Notes: a model not told the origin generated them from the letters alone. A DNA stretch of 64,000 nt from Ruegeria sp. 6PALISEP08 (GCF_001238295.1 NZ_LGXZ01000005.1:248001-312000); one strand, 5' to 3'. Counted from the first letter of the stretch, positions 27,028 through 36,939 are shown. Numbers and translations are program-made.

Positions 27028-28924
27028 TGCGTTTCAGGATGGCGACATCGCAACCCGGAACGGTTTTCCTGTCCCAGATCACCGGGTCCGCGTTATAGTT
27101 GATCAGGAAAACATGATCAGCAGTCTCGCGCATCCGCAGCCCCGGCGGCATAGTTTGCACACGCAACCCTGTTTGCTCTGCCGCCATCAGTATGATCCGG
27201 TCCCAGAGCGTCTCGTCGGGGAAACCTGCCAGATACCAAAGCCCAGAATTTCCCTTAAGCGCAGGCGTTCCGTCTTCAAAGCTCAATAAATCGGCGGCCG
27301 ATCCTGACAGGCGATCCACCCAATGCAGGGCCGCACCGCCCCCTTGAACGGGTCGTTCAACCGTCGGAGGTAGCGTTTCAACCAGATCGACCTCACAGTC
27401 CAAGGCGCCCAACCCGGGACGGCCCGTATCGGGAATTTGGAAATCATGCGTAATGGCTCCACTGCGGGGGCCAAGGATCGCGAGTTTACATGCCTCTTGC
27501 AGACGGCGCTCCAAATCCTGGTCGATTGTCGCAAGGCCCGGCGCAAGGATCAGATCGTATTGTCCTGAAATGTCATGTTTCGATACGATATCCACCGACA
27601 ACCCCGCGCGCCGCAACGCGCGATAGGCGGAAAAGACCAGTCGAAAGTAATCAAACCCAGCCCCCTGCGGCTGAGCAGCCCATGCCCAGTCCGACGCATA
27701 ATCAAACAAAATGGCCACTCTGGCTTGCACCTGCAGAACTTCACCCAACTCGGACAGTATGTCAGCGGTTTGACGTGCCTCACTCAAAGCAGGCGTGGGG
27801 CGGTTATTCGGAGTTAACAATCCTGCGTGCATCTGTTCTTGGGCGAAGGGGGCCTGACGCCAGCGGAAATAGCTGACCACCTCAGCCCCATGGGCAACAG
27901 CTTCAAGCGACCAGAGGCGCACCATTCCCGGCAGGGGGGCTGGATTGAACGGTGCCCAGTTCACGGGACCGGGTTGCTGTTCCATCACCCACCATCGTCC
28001 ATATCCGACGGCCCGGTACAGATCATGGTGAAACGCCTGCATATCCGGGTCGCCCTGCTGAAGAAATGCGATCTTATGCGCGTCATCATCTTCCAGCCGG
28101 TCCGACAAAAACCCAATCGGATAGCTGTCCCAGGTGGCAATATCCAGATTAGCGCCGACCTCGAAGTGATCGAAATTCAGAACACGACCCATGTAGTTGT
28201 GCAGCAGTGGCGCATCAGTCAACTGCCTCAAGACGTTAACCTGAGCCTTGTTGAACGCCGCAACCTGATCCGAGCTGAACCGCCGGAACGCCAATACGTG
28301 GGCCGGGTTCGGTTCGGTCACGGTTTGATTGGGCAGATCGATCTCATCAAAACTGGCGTATTCCATCGACCAGAACACATTGCCCCATGCAGTGTTGAGC
28401 GCTTCGACGGATCCGTATTGATCCGCCAGCCAATGCCGAAAGGCTTGGAGGGAAGGGACGCTGTAGCTGACCGTTGTGTCGTGGCACCCGTATTCGTTGT
28501 CGATCTGCCAAGCGGCCACATGCGGATTGCGGCCATACCGCTCTGCCATGATGCGGGCTATGCGTGAGCATTCGTCGATATAGCCTTTGTGGCTAAAGCA
28601 ATAATGCCGCCGCGATCCAAACTTGCGCGGGTGCCCATGTTCATCCACAGCCAACATGTCGGCGTGTTTGTCGATCATCCAGCGCGGCGGCGTTGCCGTT
28701 GGCGTGCCCAGTACGACCTTCAATCCTGCGGAACCAAGTGTTTCGATCGCGCGGTCCAGCCAATCGAGCTGCAGATTACCCGGCTGTGGTTCCATACGGC
28801 TCCACGCAAACTCACCGATACGGACCCAGGTCAAGCCGGTGGCGATCATGCGCGCGGCATCCTCTGCCCACATCGCCTCGGGCCAGTGCTCGGGATAGTA
28901 GCAAGCGCCAAGTTCCGGCTTCAT
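27008..28924 (-). CDS. GH42 beta-galactosidase (second copy)
   Basis: 638 residues, paralog of the enzyme at 20301. It starts LGACYYPEHW, with acid/base E144 in WQIDNEYG and nucleophile E315 in WVMEQQPG. It is the last gene of the long galactoside operon and overlaps the lactonase stop by four bases. No signal peptide is seen, so it would act in the cytoplasm, releasing galactose that enters the dehydrogenase-lactonase-dehydratase-kinase-aldolase route encoded upstream. Confidence 0.9.
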   Translation of the reverse strand: MKPELGACYYPEHWPEAMWAEDAARMIATGLTWVRIGEFAWSRMEPQPGNLQLDWLDRAIETLGSAGLKVVLGTPTATPPRWMIDKHADMLAVDEHGHPRKFGSRRHYCFSHKGYIDECSRIARIMAERYGRNPHVAAWQIDNEYGCHDTTVSYSVPSLQAFRHWLADQYGSVEALNTAWGNVFWSMEYASFDEIDLPNQTVTEPNPAHVLAFRRFSSDQVAAFNKAQVNVLRQLTDAPLLHNYMGRVLNFDHFEVGANLDIATWDSYPIGFLSDRLEDDDAHKIAFLQQGDPDMQAFHHDLYRAVGYGRWWVMEQQPGPVNWAPFNPAPLPGMVRLWSLEAVAHGAEVVSYFRWRQAPFAQEQMHAGLLTPNNRPTPALSEARQTADILSELGEVLQVQARVAILFDYASDWAWAAQPQGAGFDYFRLVFSAYRALRRAGLSVDIVSKHDISGQYDLILAPGLATIDQDLERRLQEACKLAILGPRSGAITHDFQIPDTGRPGLGALDCEVDLVETLPPTVERPVQGGGAALHWVDRLSGSAADLLSFEDGTPALKGNSGLWYLAGFPDETLWDRIILMAAEQTGLRVQTMPPGLRMRETADHVFLINYNADPVIWDRKTVPGCDVAILKRNPPGQI

Positions 28925-29781
28925 AAGATGACCTTGTGTTCTGCCTGACCCCGCCCGGCATTCAACGCGGCAAAGGTCATTCCGTTGTTTGGTTGCGCTT
29001 CGATTTCGTCGGCGCTCAACCCCTGACGCGCTGTAGTACAGAACAGCGTGCTCAAGTCACTGCCACCAAAGGCCGGGCAGGACGTGTGTGCCGCATCGAA
29101 AGACACGGCGCTCAGGAATTGTCCATCAGGTGTGTAACAGGCAACCCGGCTGGCACCCCATTGTGCAATCCAGATGTTTCCAGCGGCATCAACCACAGCG
29201 CCGTCAGGGTTCAGCCCCTCATCCCTAAGATCCAAAAAGACCGAATGGTACCCTTCAGGCCACCCGGTTTCTGCATTCAGCTTCCAACACCGAACCTGCC
29301 CTGTCACGGTATCGCAAAAATAGGCAACGGACCGATCCGGTCCAAAACAGATCGCGTTCGAGATTGTCACATCCGCAACCAGACGCCTCAGCTCGCCTTT
29401 CCAGAACCGATAGATCGATCCGGCCGCTGGTTCGGCCTGCTTTCCCATCGTTCCAATCCAGAACCCACCCCAAGGGTCGGCGCGGCCATCATTGGAGCGG
29501 GTCACAGGGTTGTCTGGCTCTAAAGGGACGATCAAGCTGCGGTCCGCAGTGGTCAGATCAAACCGCCAGAGTCCGGATTCTGACGCCAGAAACAGCCTAT
29601 CTCGGTCGACCCACCCTGCGGCAGAGACATGTTCGCCAAATGCCCAGCTATTTGACCCTTGTCCATCACGGGTCATCAGACGTTTGCCGATGATGTCGAA
29701 CCAAAACAACTGTTGCCGTTCGGGGTGCCACAAAGGCCCTTCGCCCAACTCACACGGGCGGTCGTCAAAAACAGTGCTCAT
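28921..29781 (-). CDS. SMP-30/gluconolactonase-family lactonase
   Basis: 286-residue six-bladed propeller of the SMP-30/regucalcin type, with ELGEGPLWH near the N-terminus (metal-binding Glu), SNDGRADPWGGFWIG and LNPDGAVVDAAGNIWIAQWG. These enzymes open sugar lactones with a divalent metal. Between a sugar dehydrogenase, a dehydratase and a 2-keto-3-deoxy-sugar kinase/aldolase pair, galactono-1,4-lactone is the likely substrate. Arabinono- or fuconolactone is possible. ATGA overlaps join it to the genes on both sides. Confidence 0.85.
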   Translation of the reverse strand: MSTVFDDRPCELGEGPLWHPERQQLFWFDIIGKRLMTRDGQGSNSWAFGEHVSAAGWVDRDRLFLASESGLWRFDLTTADRSLIVPLEPDNPVTRSNDGRADPWGGFWIGTMGKQAEPAAGSIYRFWKGELRRLVADVTISNAICFGPDRSVAYFCDTVTGQVRCWKLNAETGWPEGYHSVFLDLRDEGLNPDGAVVDAAGNIWIAQWGASRVACYTPDGQFLSAVSFDAAHTSCPAFGGSDLSTLFCTTARQGLSADEIEAQPNNGMTFAALNAGRGQAEHKVIL

Positions 29782-30383
29782 CCCGCCGCCTTGTCATAGG
29801 CCGCAACGACGCGGTGGGCACGATCTGCTATTTCGGTTACGTCCATGCCAGGTTGAAAAAGCGCCGATCCGATTCCGAACCCGTCTGCACCGGCCTTGAT
29901 CCACTGATCGAAATTCTCAGGGCCCGCACCACCTACGGCAAAGACCAGCGCGCCTTCAGGCAGAACCGGGCGCAAAGCGGCCAGCCCGGTCGGCCCTGCC
30001 ATCACACCGGGAAACAGCTTCAGTCCTGTGGCCCCAGCCTTTAGGGCTGCAAAAGCTTCGGTCGGGGTGTAGACACCCGGCCAGCTTTGCATCCCCAGAG
30101 CGACCGATCGTCCGATGACGTCGGCATCATAGTTTGGCGATACGATCAGTTTGCCCCCGGTGTCCGAGACCGTTTCGACCTGATCGACGGACAAAACCGT
30201 GCCCGCGCCAATCAGCGCCTGATCCCCAAACGCCTTGGCCAAAACGGCGATACTGTTCAGCGGGTCGGGTGAATTGAGCGGCACTTCGATCCGGTCAATC
30301 CCCGCGTCAAGAATTGCGCGCCCAACGGCTTCGGCCTCTGTCGGGTTTAGTCCACGCAGAATGGCGATGATTGGACGGCTCAT
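29778..30383 (-). CDS. dgoA: 2-dehydro-3-deoxy-6-phosphogalactonate aldolase
   Basis: 201-residue class I KDPG/KDPGal aldolase. The Schiff-base lysine is K122 in GLKLFPG, and E33 lies in RIEVPLNSP. The RIEVPLNSP and GLKLFPG motifs fit the phosphogalactonate branch (DgoA) rather than Eda. It would split KDPGal into pyruvate and glyceraldehyde-3-phosphate. I chose the ATG at 30383, overlapping the DgoK stop; about 50 upstream codons in frame lie inside that gene. The upstream partner DgoK provides its substrate. Confidence 0.87.
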   Translation of the reverse strand: MSRPIIAILRGLNPTEAEAVGRAILDAGIDRIEVPLNSPDPLNSIAVLAKAFGDQALIGAGTVLSVDQVETVSDTGGKLIVSPNYDADVIGRSVALGMQSWPGVYTPTEAFAALKAGATGLKLFPGVMAGPTGLAALRPVLPEGALVFAVGGAGPENFDQWIKAGADGFGIGSALFQPGMDVTEIADRAHRVVAAYDKAAG

Positions 30384-31267
30384 GAATTCACCTTGTCTTT
30401 GGCCAGAGCAAGCCCTGCCAGCGTCGCCGCAGTGGAGTTTACAGTTTCGGCAAATGCGCCTTGCTGCTTTAGCGCGGCGGTATAGATCTGCGACACACCG
30501 TCGGCGCCAATGACAGCCAGCTGTTGTCCCAACCAATAGGGCCGGGTGGCGGCCAGTTCAGCACCGATCAGCAAACCCGAAAGCTGCGCCCGAGCGGTGC
30601 CCTTGTCCTGACCCTGCAGCAAATCTGCCGCGCGCAGGCCGAAGAGACGTGCAGCAAGTTGTTCGGGCTTGGACAAGGTATCTGCAACGGCGTCCGCAAA
30701 GGCATTGTCGTCCCAACCTTCGCAAACCGAGTGCCGCAGCACCGATTGCCCGGACAACAAGTCAAACATCTCTCCCGTCATAAACGTCCGAAAGCTGACA
30801 ACTTCGCCTGCGCTGACCTGAACCCATTTTGTATGTGTTCCGGGCAAACAGATCACCCCATCCCAGTTCTGATGTGCGGCAAGAAATCCTGCGATCTGCG
30901 TTTCTTCGCCGCGCATTACGTCCGGCGGTGTCACCTGTTTCAGACCCGGCACCACAAAGGCGCGGATACGTGGGTCGGTGCCGGGAACACGGATCGGCGC
31001 GTCTGGCAGCGGTTGGCTCGGCACCGCGCAATAGGGTGCCTCGACCCAGCCTTGCCGCGCCCCAACCATACCGCAAGCAATCACGTTCACCGGGGTATCT
31101 ACGAGCCAGGACTCAATCAGGCCCAACAATGCGACTTGGAACCCATGCTGACCGACACGGGCCATACCGGCGTCGGACTGCGCCTGATCGAGCACCGTGT
31201 GCCCCTGCATAGCCCACGCCCGCAGATGGGAGGTACCCCAATCAACAGCGATCCAGTCTGTCTTCAT
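30380..31267 (-). CDS. dgoK: 2-dehydro-3-deoxygalactonokinase
   Basis: 295 residues of the DgoK family (ASKHA fold). It begins WIAVDWGTSHLRAWAM (phosphate-1 loop) and contains FRTFMTGEMFDLLSGQSVLR and the LPGTHTKWV motif. It phosphorylates 2-keto-3-deoxygalactonate at C6. I use the ATG at 31267, four bases after the stop of the dehydrogenase gene; an in-frame start at 31300 would overlap that gene. It is coupled to dgoA by an ATGA overlap. Confidence 0.88.
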   Translation of the reverse strand: MKTDWIAVDWGTSHLRAWAMQGHTVLDQAQSDAGMARVGQHGFQVALLGLIESWLVDTPVNVIACGMVGARQGWVEAPYCAVPSQPLPDAPIRVPGTDPRIRAFVVPGLKQVTPPDVMRGEETQIAGFLAAHQNWDGVICLPGTHTKWVQVSAGEVVSFRTFMTGEMFDLLSGQSVLRHSVCEGWDDNAFADAVADTLSKPEQLAARLFGLRAADLLQGQDKGTARAQLSGLLIGAELAATRPYWLGQQLAVIGADGVSQIYTAALKQQGAFAETVNSTAATLAGLALAKDKVNS

Positions 31268-31271
31268 CACG

Positions 31272-32036
31272 TTACCCCGTAACCACAACGCCACCGTCAA
31301 CGACCATGCATTGACCGGTCATCGCGCGGCTGGCCTTAGACGCCAGAAACAAGGTGGGCGCAATCATGTCTTCGGGTGTCAGATGCTCTTTCAGGCATTG
31401 CCGATCCAGATGTGCAGCCAAATCTTCGGGCGTTGCCCACATGTCCAGCTGTTTCTGCGTCAGCACCCAGCCGGGGGCCAGAGCGTTCACCCGGATGTTC
31501 TGCGGACCAAGCTCACGTGCTAATGAACGCGTCATGCCTGTAATTCCGGCATTTGACGTTGTGTAGATCGGATACCCCGCGTTGCCCATCATGTAGCTGA
31601 TCGAACTGAAATTGATGATCGCACCCCCGTCTTTCATTTGCCGGGCCGCTTCCTGACAAGCGAAATAGTAGGCTTTCAGGTTGACCTCTATCATCCAGTC
31701 CCAGAACTCTTGAGTGGTTTCGTCCAATGCGTGTCGTTGGTCATTGGCCGCATTATTTACCAATACGTGCAAGGGACCATGCGCCTCGGCGGCTTGGCGC
31801 ATGGTGGCGTGCAGCAACTCGGTGTCGGTCATGTCACCCTGCATGAAAAGCGGCGCGCGGCCATGCTTGTCACGCATTTCCTCGACGAACCCGCTGGCGT
31901 CTGAGCGACCGATGAAAGCCACGTTGCCCCCCTGAGCCATAAATCCATCGGTTAGTGCTGCGCCGACGCCCGAGCCGCCACCAGTGATATAGACAGACGC
32001 CCCGTTCAGGTCATGGAATGTTGCTGTTTGATCCAT
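31272..32036 (-). CDS. SDR-family oxidoreductase, probable sugar dehydrogenase, with altered YxxxK motif
   Basis: 254 residues with a Rossmann fold: TGGGSGVG (18-25), VNNAAN (93-98), catalytic S145 and Y158. By operon position it should oxidise D-galactose (or a related aldose) to the lactone in the first step of the De Ley-Doudoroff route. The position that normally holds the catalytic Lys of YxxxK is Asn162 (IYTTSNAG; codon AAT). Family members without this lysine are usually impaired or use another mechanism, so activity is uncertain. The start overlaps the dehydratase stop by one base. Confidence 0.83.
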   Translation of the reverse strand: MDQTATFHDLNGASVYITGGGSGVGAALTDGFMAQGGNVAFIGRSDASGFVEEMRDKHGRAPLFMQGDMTDTELLHATMRQAAEAHGPLHVLVNNAANDQRHALDETTQEFWDWMIEVNLKAYYFACQEAARQMKDGGAIINFSSISYMMGNAGYPIYTTSNAGITGMTRSLARELGPQNIRVNALAPGWVLTQKQLDMWATPEDLAAHLDRQCLKEHLTPEDMIAPTLFLASKASRAMTGQCMVVDGGVVVTG

Positions 32037-33742
32037 CAGTGGCTCTCTCTGGTTACAAGGCGGGTGTCTTTGCCCACTAGGAAATCAAGGTCAGCGCCTC
32101 GATCGGCTTGCAGCACGTGGTCGATGTAAAGCTTCGCGTATCCGCGGGTGTAGTGAGGATCGTCCGGTTGCCACGCAGCACGGCGGGCTTCCAGTTCTTT
32201 TTCATCCACCAGAAGTTCCAGTTCGCCCTTTTGGGCAGAGACGCGGATACGGTCACCAGTTTTGACCAAAGCCAGCGTGCCGCCTGCCTGCGCCTCGGGG
32301 CTGACATGCAGGATGACGGTCCCATAAGCCGTCCCCGACATGCGCGCGTCCGAGATACGGATCATGTCGCGCACGCCCTCTTTCACCAGCTTGGCCGGGA
32401 TCGGCATGTTGCCAACTTCTGGCATTCCCGGATAACCCTTGGGGCCACAGCCTTTCAGAACCAGAATGGTATCGGGTGTGACAGGCAAGTCATCTCGGTC
32501 GATATTGGCTTTCAGGTCTTCGATATTCTCAAAAACGTATGCTTCGGCTTCGGTTTCCAGCAGTTCGTCCGTCGCCGCCGAAGGCTTAACGATGGCTCCG
32601 TCCGGCGCTAGGTTGCCGCGCAACACACGCAAACCGGCAGCGGATTTCACCGGGTCGTTGAAGGGGCGGATAACGTCCGTATTGAAGCATTCGGCTCCTT
32701 CGTAATGGGCCGATATGTCCTTGTTCAACACCGTTATTGCCGGGCGAAGGAAGGGTTTAAGCTCGTTCAGCACGACCGGCACACCGCCCGCGTAGCAGAA
32801 ATCCTCCATCAGATATTTGCCCGAGGGCATACAGTTTACCAGCAGGGGGATCTCCGACCCGATCTCAAAATCCTTGAGTGTCAGATCAACTCCCACCCGG
32901 CCCGCCAAAGCCAACAGGTGAACAACGGCATTGGTCGAGCCACCCACCGCAGCATTGGCCAGGATGGCATTCTCAAATGCCTCTTTGGTCAGAATGTCAG
33001 AGGGTTTGAGGTCCTCGTCCACCATCTCGACAATCCGTTTGCCGGTCAGATGCGCCAGCGCCATACGGCGGGCATCCACGGCGGGCAGGGCAGCATTGGT
33101 AGGCAGGCTCATCCCCATCGCCTCGACCAGCGAGGCCATTGTGCTGGCAGTCCCCATTGTCATACAAACACCGGCGCTGCGCGACATCCCGGATTCAGCG
33201 TTCATGAAATCCTGCAGCGTCATCTCTCCGGCGCGGACGGCCTCGGAGAATTTCCACACATCCGTGCCCGAGCCGATATCCTGCCCACGATATTTGCCGT
33301 TCAGCATCGGGCCGGAACTGACAACGATCGAAGGCAGGTCGACCGAGGCCGCGCCCATCAATTGCCCCGGCGTGGTCTTGTCGCAACCGCCCAGCAGGAC
33401 CACGCCGTCAATGCCATAGGCACGGATTGACTCCTCGACATCCATCGCCAGCAAATTGCGGAACAACATCGCTGTGGGCTTCATCTGCGTCTCGCCCAAC
33501 GACATGACGGGGAATTCGACCGGAAAGCCGCCTGCCTCCCACACACCGCGTTTGACGCCTTCGGCTAGATCGCGCAGGCCCGAGTTGCAAGGGGTCAGTT
33601 CCGACCACGTGTTGCAGATGCCAATGATCGGCCGCCCATCAAAAGCGTGATCAGGGAAACCCTGGTTCTTCATCCAGGACCGGTGGATGAACCCGTCCTT
33701 GTCGAGTTTTCCGTACCAATGCTGTGAGCGGCGTTTTGTCAT
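32036..33742 (-). CDS. IlvD/Edd-family sugar-acid dehydratase (galactonate/arabinonate type)
   Basis: 568-residue Fe-S dehydratase. Cluster cysteines are expected at C52 (TPCN), C120 (GGCDKTTPG) and C193 (GVCMTMGTAST). The N-terminal RRSQHWYGKLDKDGFIHRSW stretch is characteristic of the L-arabinonate/D-xylonate/D-galactonate dehydratase branch rather than of IlvD or Edd. In this operon it probably converts D-galactonate to 2-keto-3-deoxygalactonate for DgoK. It follows the GH4 gene by 57 bases and is joined to the SDR gene by a TGATG overlap. Confidence 0.88.
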   Translation of the reverse strand: MTKRRSQHWYGKLDKDGFIHRSWMKNQGFPDHAFDGRPIIGICNTWSELTPCNSGLRDLAEGVKRGVWEAGGFPVEFPVMSLGETQMKPTAMLFRNLLAMDVEESIRAYGIDGVVLLGGCDKTTPGQLMGAASVDLPSIVVSSGPMLNGKYRGQDIGSGTDVWKFSEAVRAGEMTLQDFMNAESGMSRSAGVCMTMGTASTMASLVEAMGMSLPTNAALPAVDARRMALAHLTGKRIVEMVDEDLKPSDILTKEAFENAILANAAVGGSTNAVVHLLALAGRVGVDLTLKDFEIGSEIPLLVNCMPSGKYLMEDFCYAGGVPVVLNELKPFLRPAITVLNKDISAHYEGAECFNTDVIRPFNDPVKSAAGLRVLRGNLAPDGAIVKPSAATDELLETEAEAYVFENIEDLKANIDRDDLPVTPDTILVLKGCGPKGYPGMPEVGNMPIPAKLVKEGVRDMIRISDARMSGTAYGTVILHVSPEAQAGGTLALVKTGDRIRVSAQKGELELLVDEKELEARRAAWQPDDPHYTRGYAKLYIDHVLQADRGADLDFLVGKDTRLVTRESH

Positions 33743-33799
33743 TTTTGCGGGGCTTTTCTTGGCTGCGGTTGGAATTGAGTATTGTTGAGAAGATGAAGA

Positions 33800-35140
33800 T
33801 CAGGCGGCCCGAGCAGGGCGGCACCAATCGGGCAGCCAGTCGGCATGAGCCGTCAGCAGGTCGCTCACCAGATTGCGGATCTGGCGCAGGTCGAGTTCGG
33901 CTGCAGTGTGCGGATCCATCATGGCTGCGTGATATACATATTCCGGGTTCTGGTCGACCAGAGCGCGAACGGTAAGTTCCTGCACGTTGATCTGCGTGCG
34001 CATCAGGGCAATCAGTTGAGGCGGGATGTCGGTGACACCCGAAGGCTGCACACCATTGCTATCCACCAGACAAGGCGTTTCGACCGCTGCACCCAGTGGA
34101 AGTTGCGGAATTTGGCCTGTGTTCGGCAAGTTACCATAGGCTGTATATGGGGTATCCATGACGATGGCGTTCATCAGATCGGCGGCAAATTCGTGGCTGC
34201 GGACGACTTCAATGTCGCGACCGTCGGTCAGCGTTTTGGCTTGCTCTTTCCAGTTGGCAACCTGTTCGACACAGCGTGTCGGGTACTCGTCCAGTGGGAT
34301 GGAAAACTGCTCGATCAGATCCTGGCGCCCGTTCTTGATGAACCAGGGGACGTATTCGGCTAGGTGTTCCGAGCTTTCGGTACAGAAATAGCCCAGATGG
34401 TCCATGACTTCGTAACGCACTTTGTTGGGGCAGCGCGGCATCAGCAGGGGCGGTTTTGGGATTTGACCACTGGCATAGCCTCTCCGCAAAGCGGGGTAGA
34501 GATCGCGGTTCTGATGTTCAAGCTTCAGGAAGAAGGCCACATGATTGACGCCCGCGACCTTGTAGCGGATGTCCTCTTTGCGCAGGTCCAGATCGTGGGC
34601 CAGCTCTTCGACCGTATTTTGCACCGAATGGCACAAACCAACATGCTTTAGGCCGGGGAATCGCTCGGCCAATGCCCAGGTGTTGATCGCCATCGGATTT
34701 ACATATTGGAGCAGCGTCGCGTTCGGGCAGAGCTGCATCATATCGTGCGCTACATCCCATAACACCGGAACCGTACGCAAGCCGCGCATGATGCCACCGA
34801 CGCCCAGCGTATCGGCAATGGTCTGGCGCAAACCATATTGCTTGGGAATTTCGAAATCCGTGACAGTGCAAGGTTCATACCCCCCGACCTGAAAGGCAGT
34901 GATGACGAAATCTGCGCCATCCAACGCAGCACGGCGGTCGGTATAGGTTGCAACCGTTGCACCCGTGCCGGTCGATCGGATCATGGCGCGCGCCACTGCT
35001 TCGGTTTCGGCAAGGCGCTCGGAATCAATATCCATCAGTGCAAACTGACTGTTCGCCAATGCTGGGGTCAGCAGGGCATCACCCACGATGTTCTGCATGA
35101 AGATCGTGGAACCGGCCCCGATAAAGGTGATCTTTGTCAT
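33800..35140 (-). CDS. GH4 alpha-galactosidase (MelA type)
   Basis: 446 residues of glycoside hydrolase family 4, which uses NAD+, Mn2+ and a redox elimination mechanism. The NAD-binding loop is FIGAGSTIF (6-14); metal residues are C170/H171 in LCHSVQ and H200 in GVNH. The QVGGYEPCTVTDFEIPKQYG segment is typical of MelA alpha-galactosidases rather than 6-phospho-glucosidases. It is cytoplasmic and lies directly after the transporter genes, so imported melibiose- or raffinose-type sugars are likely substrates, yielding galactose for the downstream route. Confidence 0.88.
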   Translation of the reverse strand: MTKITFIGAGSTIFMQNIVGDALLTPALANSQFALMDIDSERLAETEAVARAMIRSTGTGATVATYTDRRAALDGADFVITAFQVGGYEPCTVTDFEIPKQYGLRQTIADTLGVGGIMRGLRTVPVLWDVAHDMMQLCPNATLLQYVNPMAINTWALAERFPGLKHVGLCHSVQNTVEELAHDLDLRKEDIRYKVAGVNHVAFFLKLEHQNRDLYPALRRGYASGQIPKPPLLMPRCPNKVRYEVMDHLGYFCTESSEHLAEYVPWFIKNGRQDLIEQFSIPLDEYPTRCVEQVANWKEQAKTLTDGRDIEVVRSHEFAADLMNAIVMDTPYTAYGNLPNTGQIPQLPLGAAVETPCLVDSNGVQPSGVTDIPPQLIALMRTQINVQELTVRALVDQNPEYVYHAAMMDPHTAAELDLRQIRNLVSDLLTAHADWLPDWCRPARAA

Positions 35141-35162
35141 CTTACAAACTCTTGGTTTGACG

Positions 35163-36011
35163 TTATTTTACAGCACCGAGGGTCAGACCCGCGATAAAGT
35201 GTTTCTGCATCAGAAAGAACATGGCAACGGGCGGTAAGGCCGCGACGATGGAACCCGCACTCATTAGCTGATAGGCGGCCCTGAACTGAGCGTTAAAGCT
35301 GGTGATACCAGCGGTGACAGGTTGGCTTTCCGCGCCCTGAGTCAGCACGACGGCCCAGAAATAGTCGTTCCAGATAAAGGTGAAGATCAGTACGCTAAGC
35401 GCGGCAATTGCCGGCTTCATCAAGGGCAAGACTACATACCAGAAGATACGGATTTCGCTGATACCCTCGACCCGGGCGGCTTCGATCAGTTCAAACGGCA
35501 GGGCGCGGATGAAGTTGCGCATGAAGAGGGTGCAAAACCCAGTCTGGAAGGCAATGTGGAAAAGTACAAGGCCGGTTTTGGTGTTGTAGAGACCGAGTTC
35601 AAGCGTGAGATCGCGTACAGGCACCATCAGGATCTGGAAGGGCACGAAGTTGCCCGCGACAAACATGAAGAAGATCCAGAGGTTCGATTTGAACTTGTAG
35701 ATTCCCAGAGCAAAGCCGGTCATGCAGCTCAGCGCGACAGCTCCGATCACTGTTGGGATGGTGATCATGAACGAATTCAACAGATAGCGCGGCATGTCCG
35801 AGTTGAAGAAGACCTGTCCATAGTTGAACGCTCCCTCAAAGCTGGACGGCAATCCCCAGTAGTTGGCGTTGGTGAAATCTGCGGCGGGTTTGACCGAGAA
35901 AAGGGCAACGGCCAGCAAGGGCCCCAGCCATAGCAACAGGGCCAGAGGCAGCATCGCCTGATAGGTTATCTGCGCCGCCCGCGGTTGTTTTTCGATAGGT
36001 TTGGGAAACAT
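35163..36011 (-). CDS. Carbohydrate ABC transporter permease (MalG type)
   Basis: 282-residue permease with six membrane segments and the EAA loop PFELIEAARVEGISEIRIF. It is the second half-pore of the galactoside importer. Its start is one base from the stop of the partner permease, and the GH4 gene begins 22 bases after its stop. The ATPase is encoded on the opposite strand beyond the IclR gene. Confidence 0.88.
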   Translation of the reverse strand: MFPKPIEKQPRAAQITYQAMLPLALLLWLGPLLAVALFSVKPAADFTNANYWGLPSSFEGAFNYGQVFFNSDMPRYLLNSFMITIPTVIGAVALSCMTGFALGIYKFKSNLWIFFMFVAGNFVPFQILMVPVRDLTLELGLYNTKTGLVLFHIAFQTGFCTLFMRNFIRALPFELIEAARVEGISEIRIFWYVVLPLMKPAIAALSVLIFTFIWNDYFWAVVLTQGAESQPVTAGITSFNAQFRAAYQLMSAGSIVAALPPVAMFFLMQKHFIAGLTLGAVK

Positions 36012-36012
36012 C

Positions 36013-36939
36013 TCAGTGCCCCTTTTCTTCGCGGTACATCGACCACAGGAAGTAGGCGATGAAGCAGAGCATGATCAGGAACAGAATCACCGCAATGGCA
36101 GCGCCGTAGCCCATGCGGAATCCGTACTCGGACAGGGCGACTTCAAACATGTAATAGGCCAGCACGCGAGATGATCCGAAAGGTCCGCCCTGGGTCATGA
36201 TCGAGATCAGGTCGAAGCTGCGCAACGCGCCGATGATTGTTACAACGAAGGCGATGAAGGTGGCCGGACGCAATTGCGGCAAGATTATATGCCACAGCAT
36301 TCTCCAGCTTTTTGCGCCATCCAGACGCCCGGCCTCAATCTGTTCCGGATCCACGGCGTTGAGGCCAGTCAGATACAGGATCATGCAATAGGCTGTTTGC
36401 GGCCAGAGCCCGGCGAAGATGATACCGTAGGTCACGAAACGTTCATCCCCCAGTACATTGAGAGGGCCAAGTCCAAAGAGGTCGAGGAATTCGTTCAGCA
36501 GGCCGAAAGTCGGATCATAAAACCACGTGAACACAAGACCGACGACCACCTGAGAGATCACGAACGGGAAGAAAAATAATGATTTATAGAGTCGAATGCC
36601 CCAAACAGTTTGGTTCAGGAATAACGCGATGAACAGACCCGCCGGAATCGCGAGCAAGTACATGACCAGCCAGATCAGATTGTTTTTCAGCGAGATGTAA
36701 AAGGCATCTCGGTCGACCCATTCCCAATACAGGTCTTCATAATTGCGAAAGCCCACATATTCCGCCGCGCCCAGACCGTCCCATTCGTAAAAGGACAGGT
36801 TTATGGACTCGAACAACGGGATGATCACATAAACAGAAAAGAACAGAAGGCCGGGAGTCAGAAACAACCAAGGAGCTATGCGCTGTTGGTTGCGGTGGAA
36901 CCAGCTTTCCTGTTCGGGGACGTCTACTGCAACTGTCAT
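36013..36939 (-). CDS. Carbohydrate ABC transporter permease (MalF type)
   Basis: 308-residue permease with a short cytoplasmic N-terminus, six membrane segments and the EAA loop DPEQIEAGRLDGAKSWRML. It pairs with the MalG-type permease directly downstream. The gap to the upstream binding-protein gene (92 bases) holds two REP-like hairpins, an arrangement like the E. coli malE-malF junction. Confidence 0.88.
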   Translation of the reverse strand: MTVAVDVPEQESWFHRNQQRIAPWLFLTPGLLFFSVYVIIPLFESINLSFYEWDGLGAAEYVGFRNYEDLYWEWVDRDAFYISLKNNLIWLVMYLLAIPAGLFIALFLNQTVWGIRLYKSLFFFPFVISQVVVGLVFTWFYDPTFGLLNEFLDLFGLGPLNVLGDERFVTYGIIFAGLWPQTAYCMILYLTGLNAVDPEQIEAGRLDGAKSWRMLWHIILPQLRPATFIAFVVTIIGALRSFDLISIMTQGGPFGSSRVLAYYMFEVALSEYGFRMGYGAAIAVILFLIMLCFIAYFLWSMYREEKGH

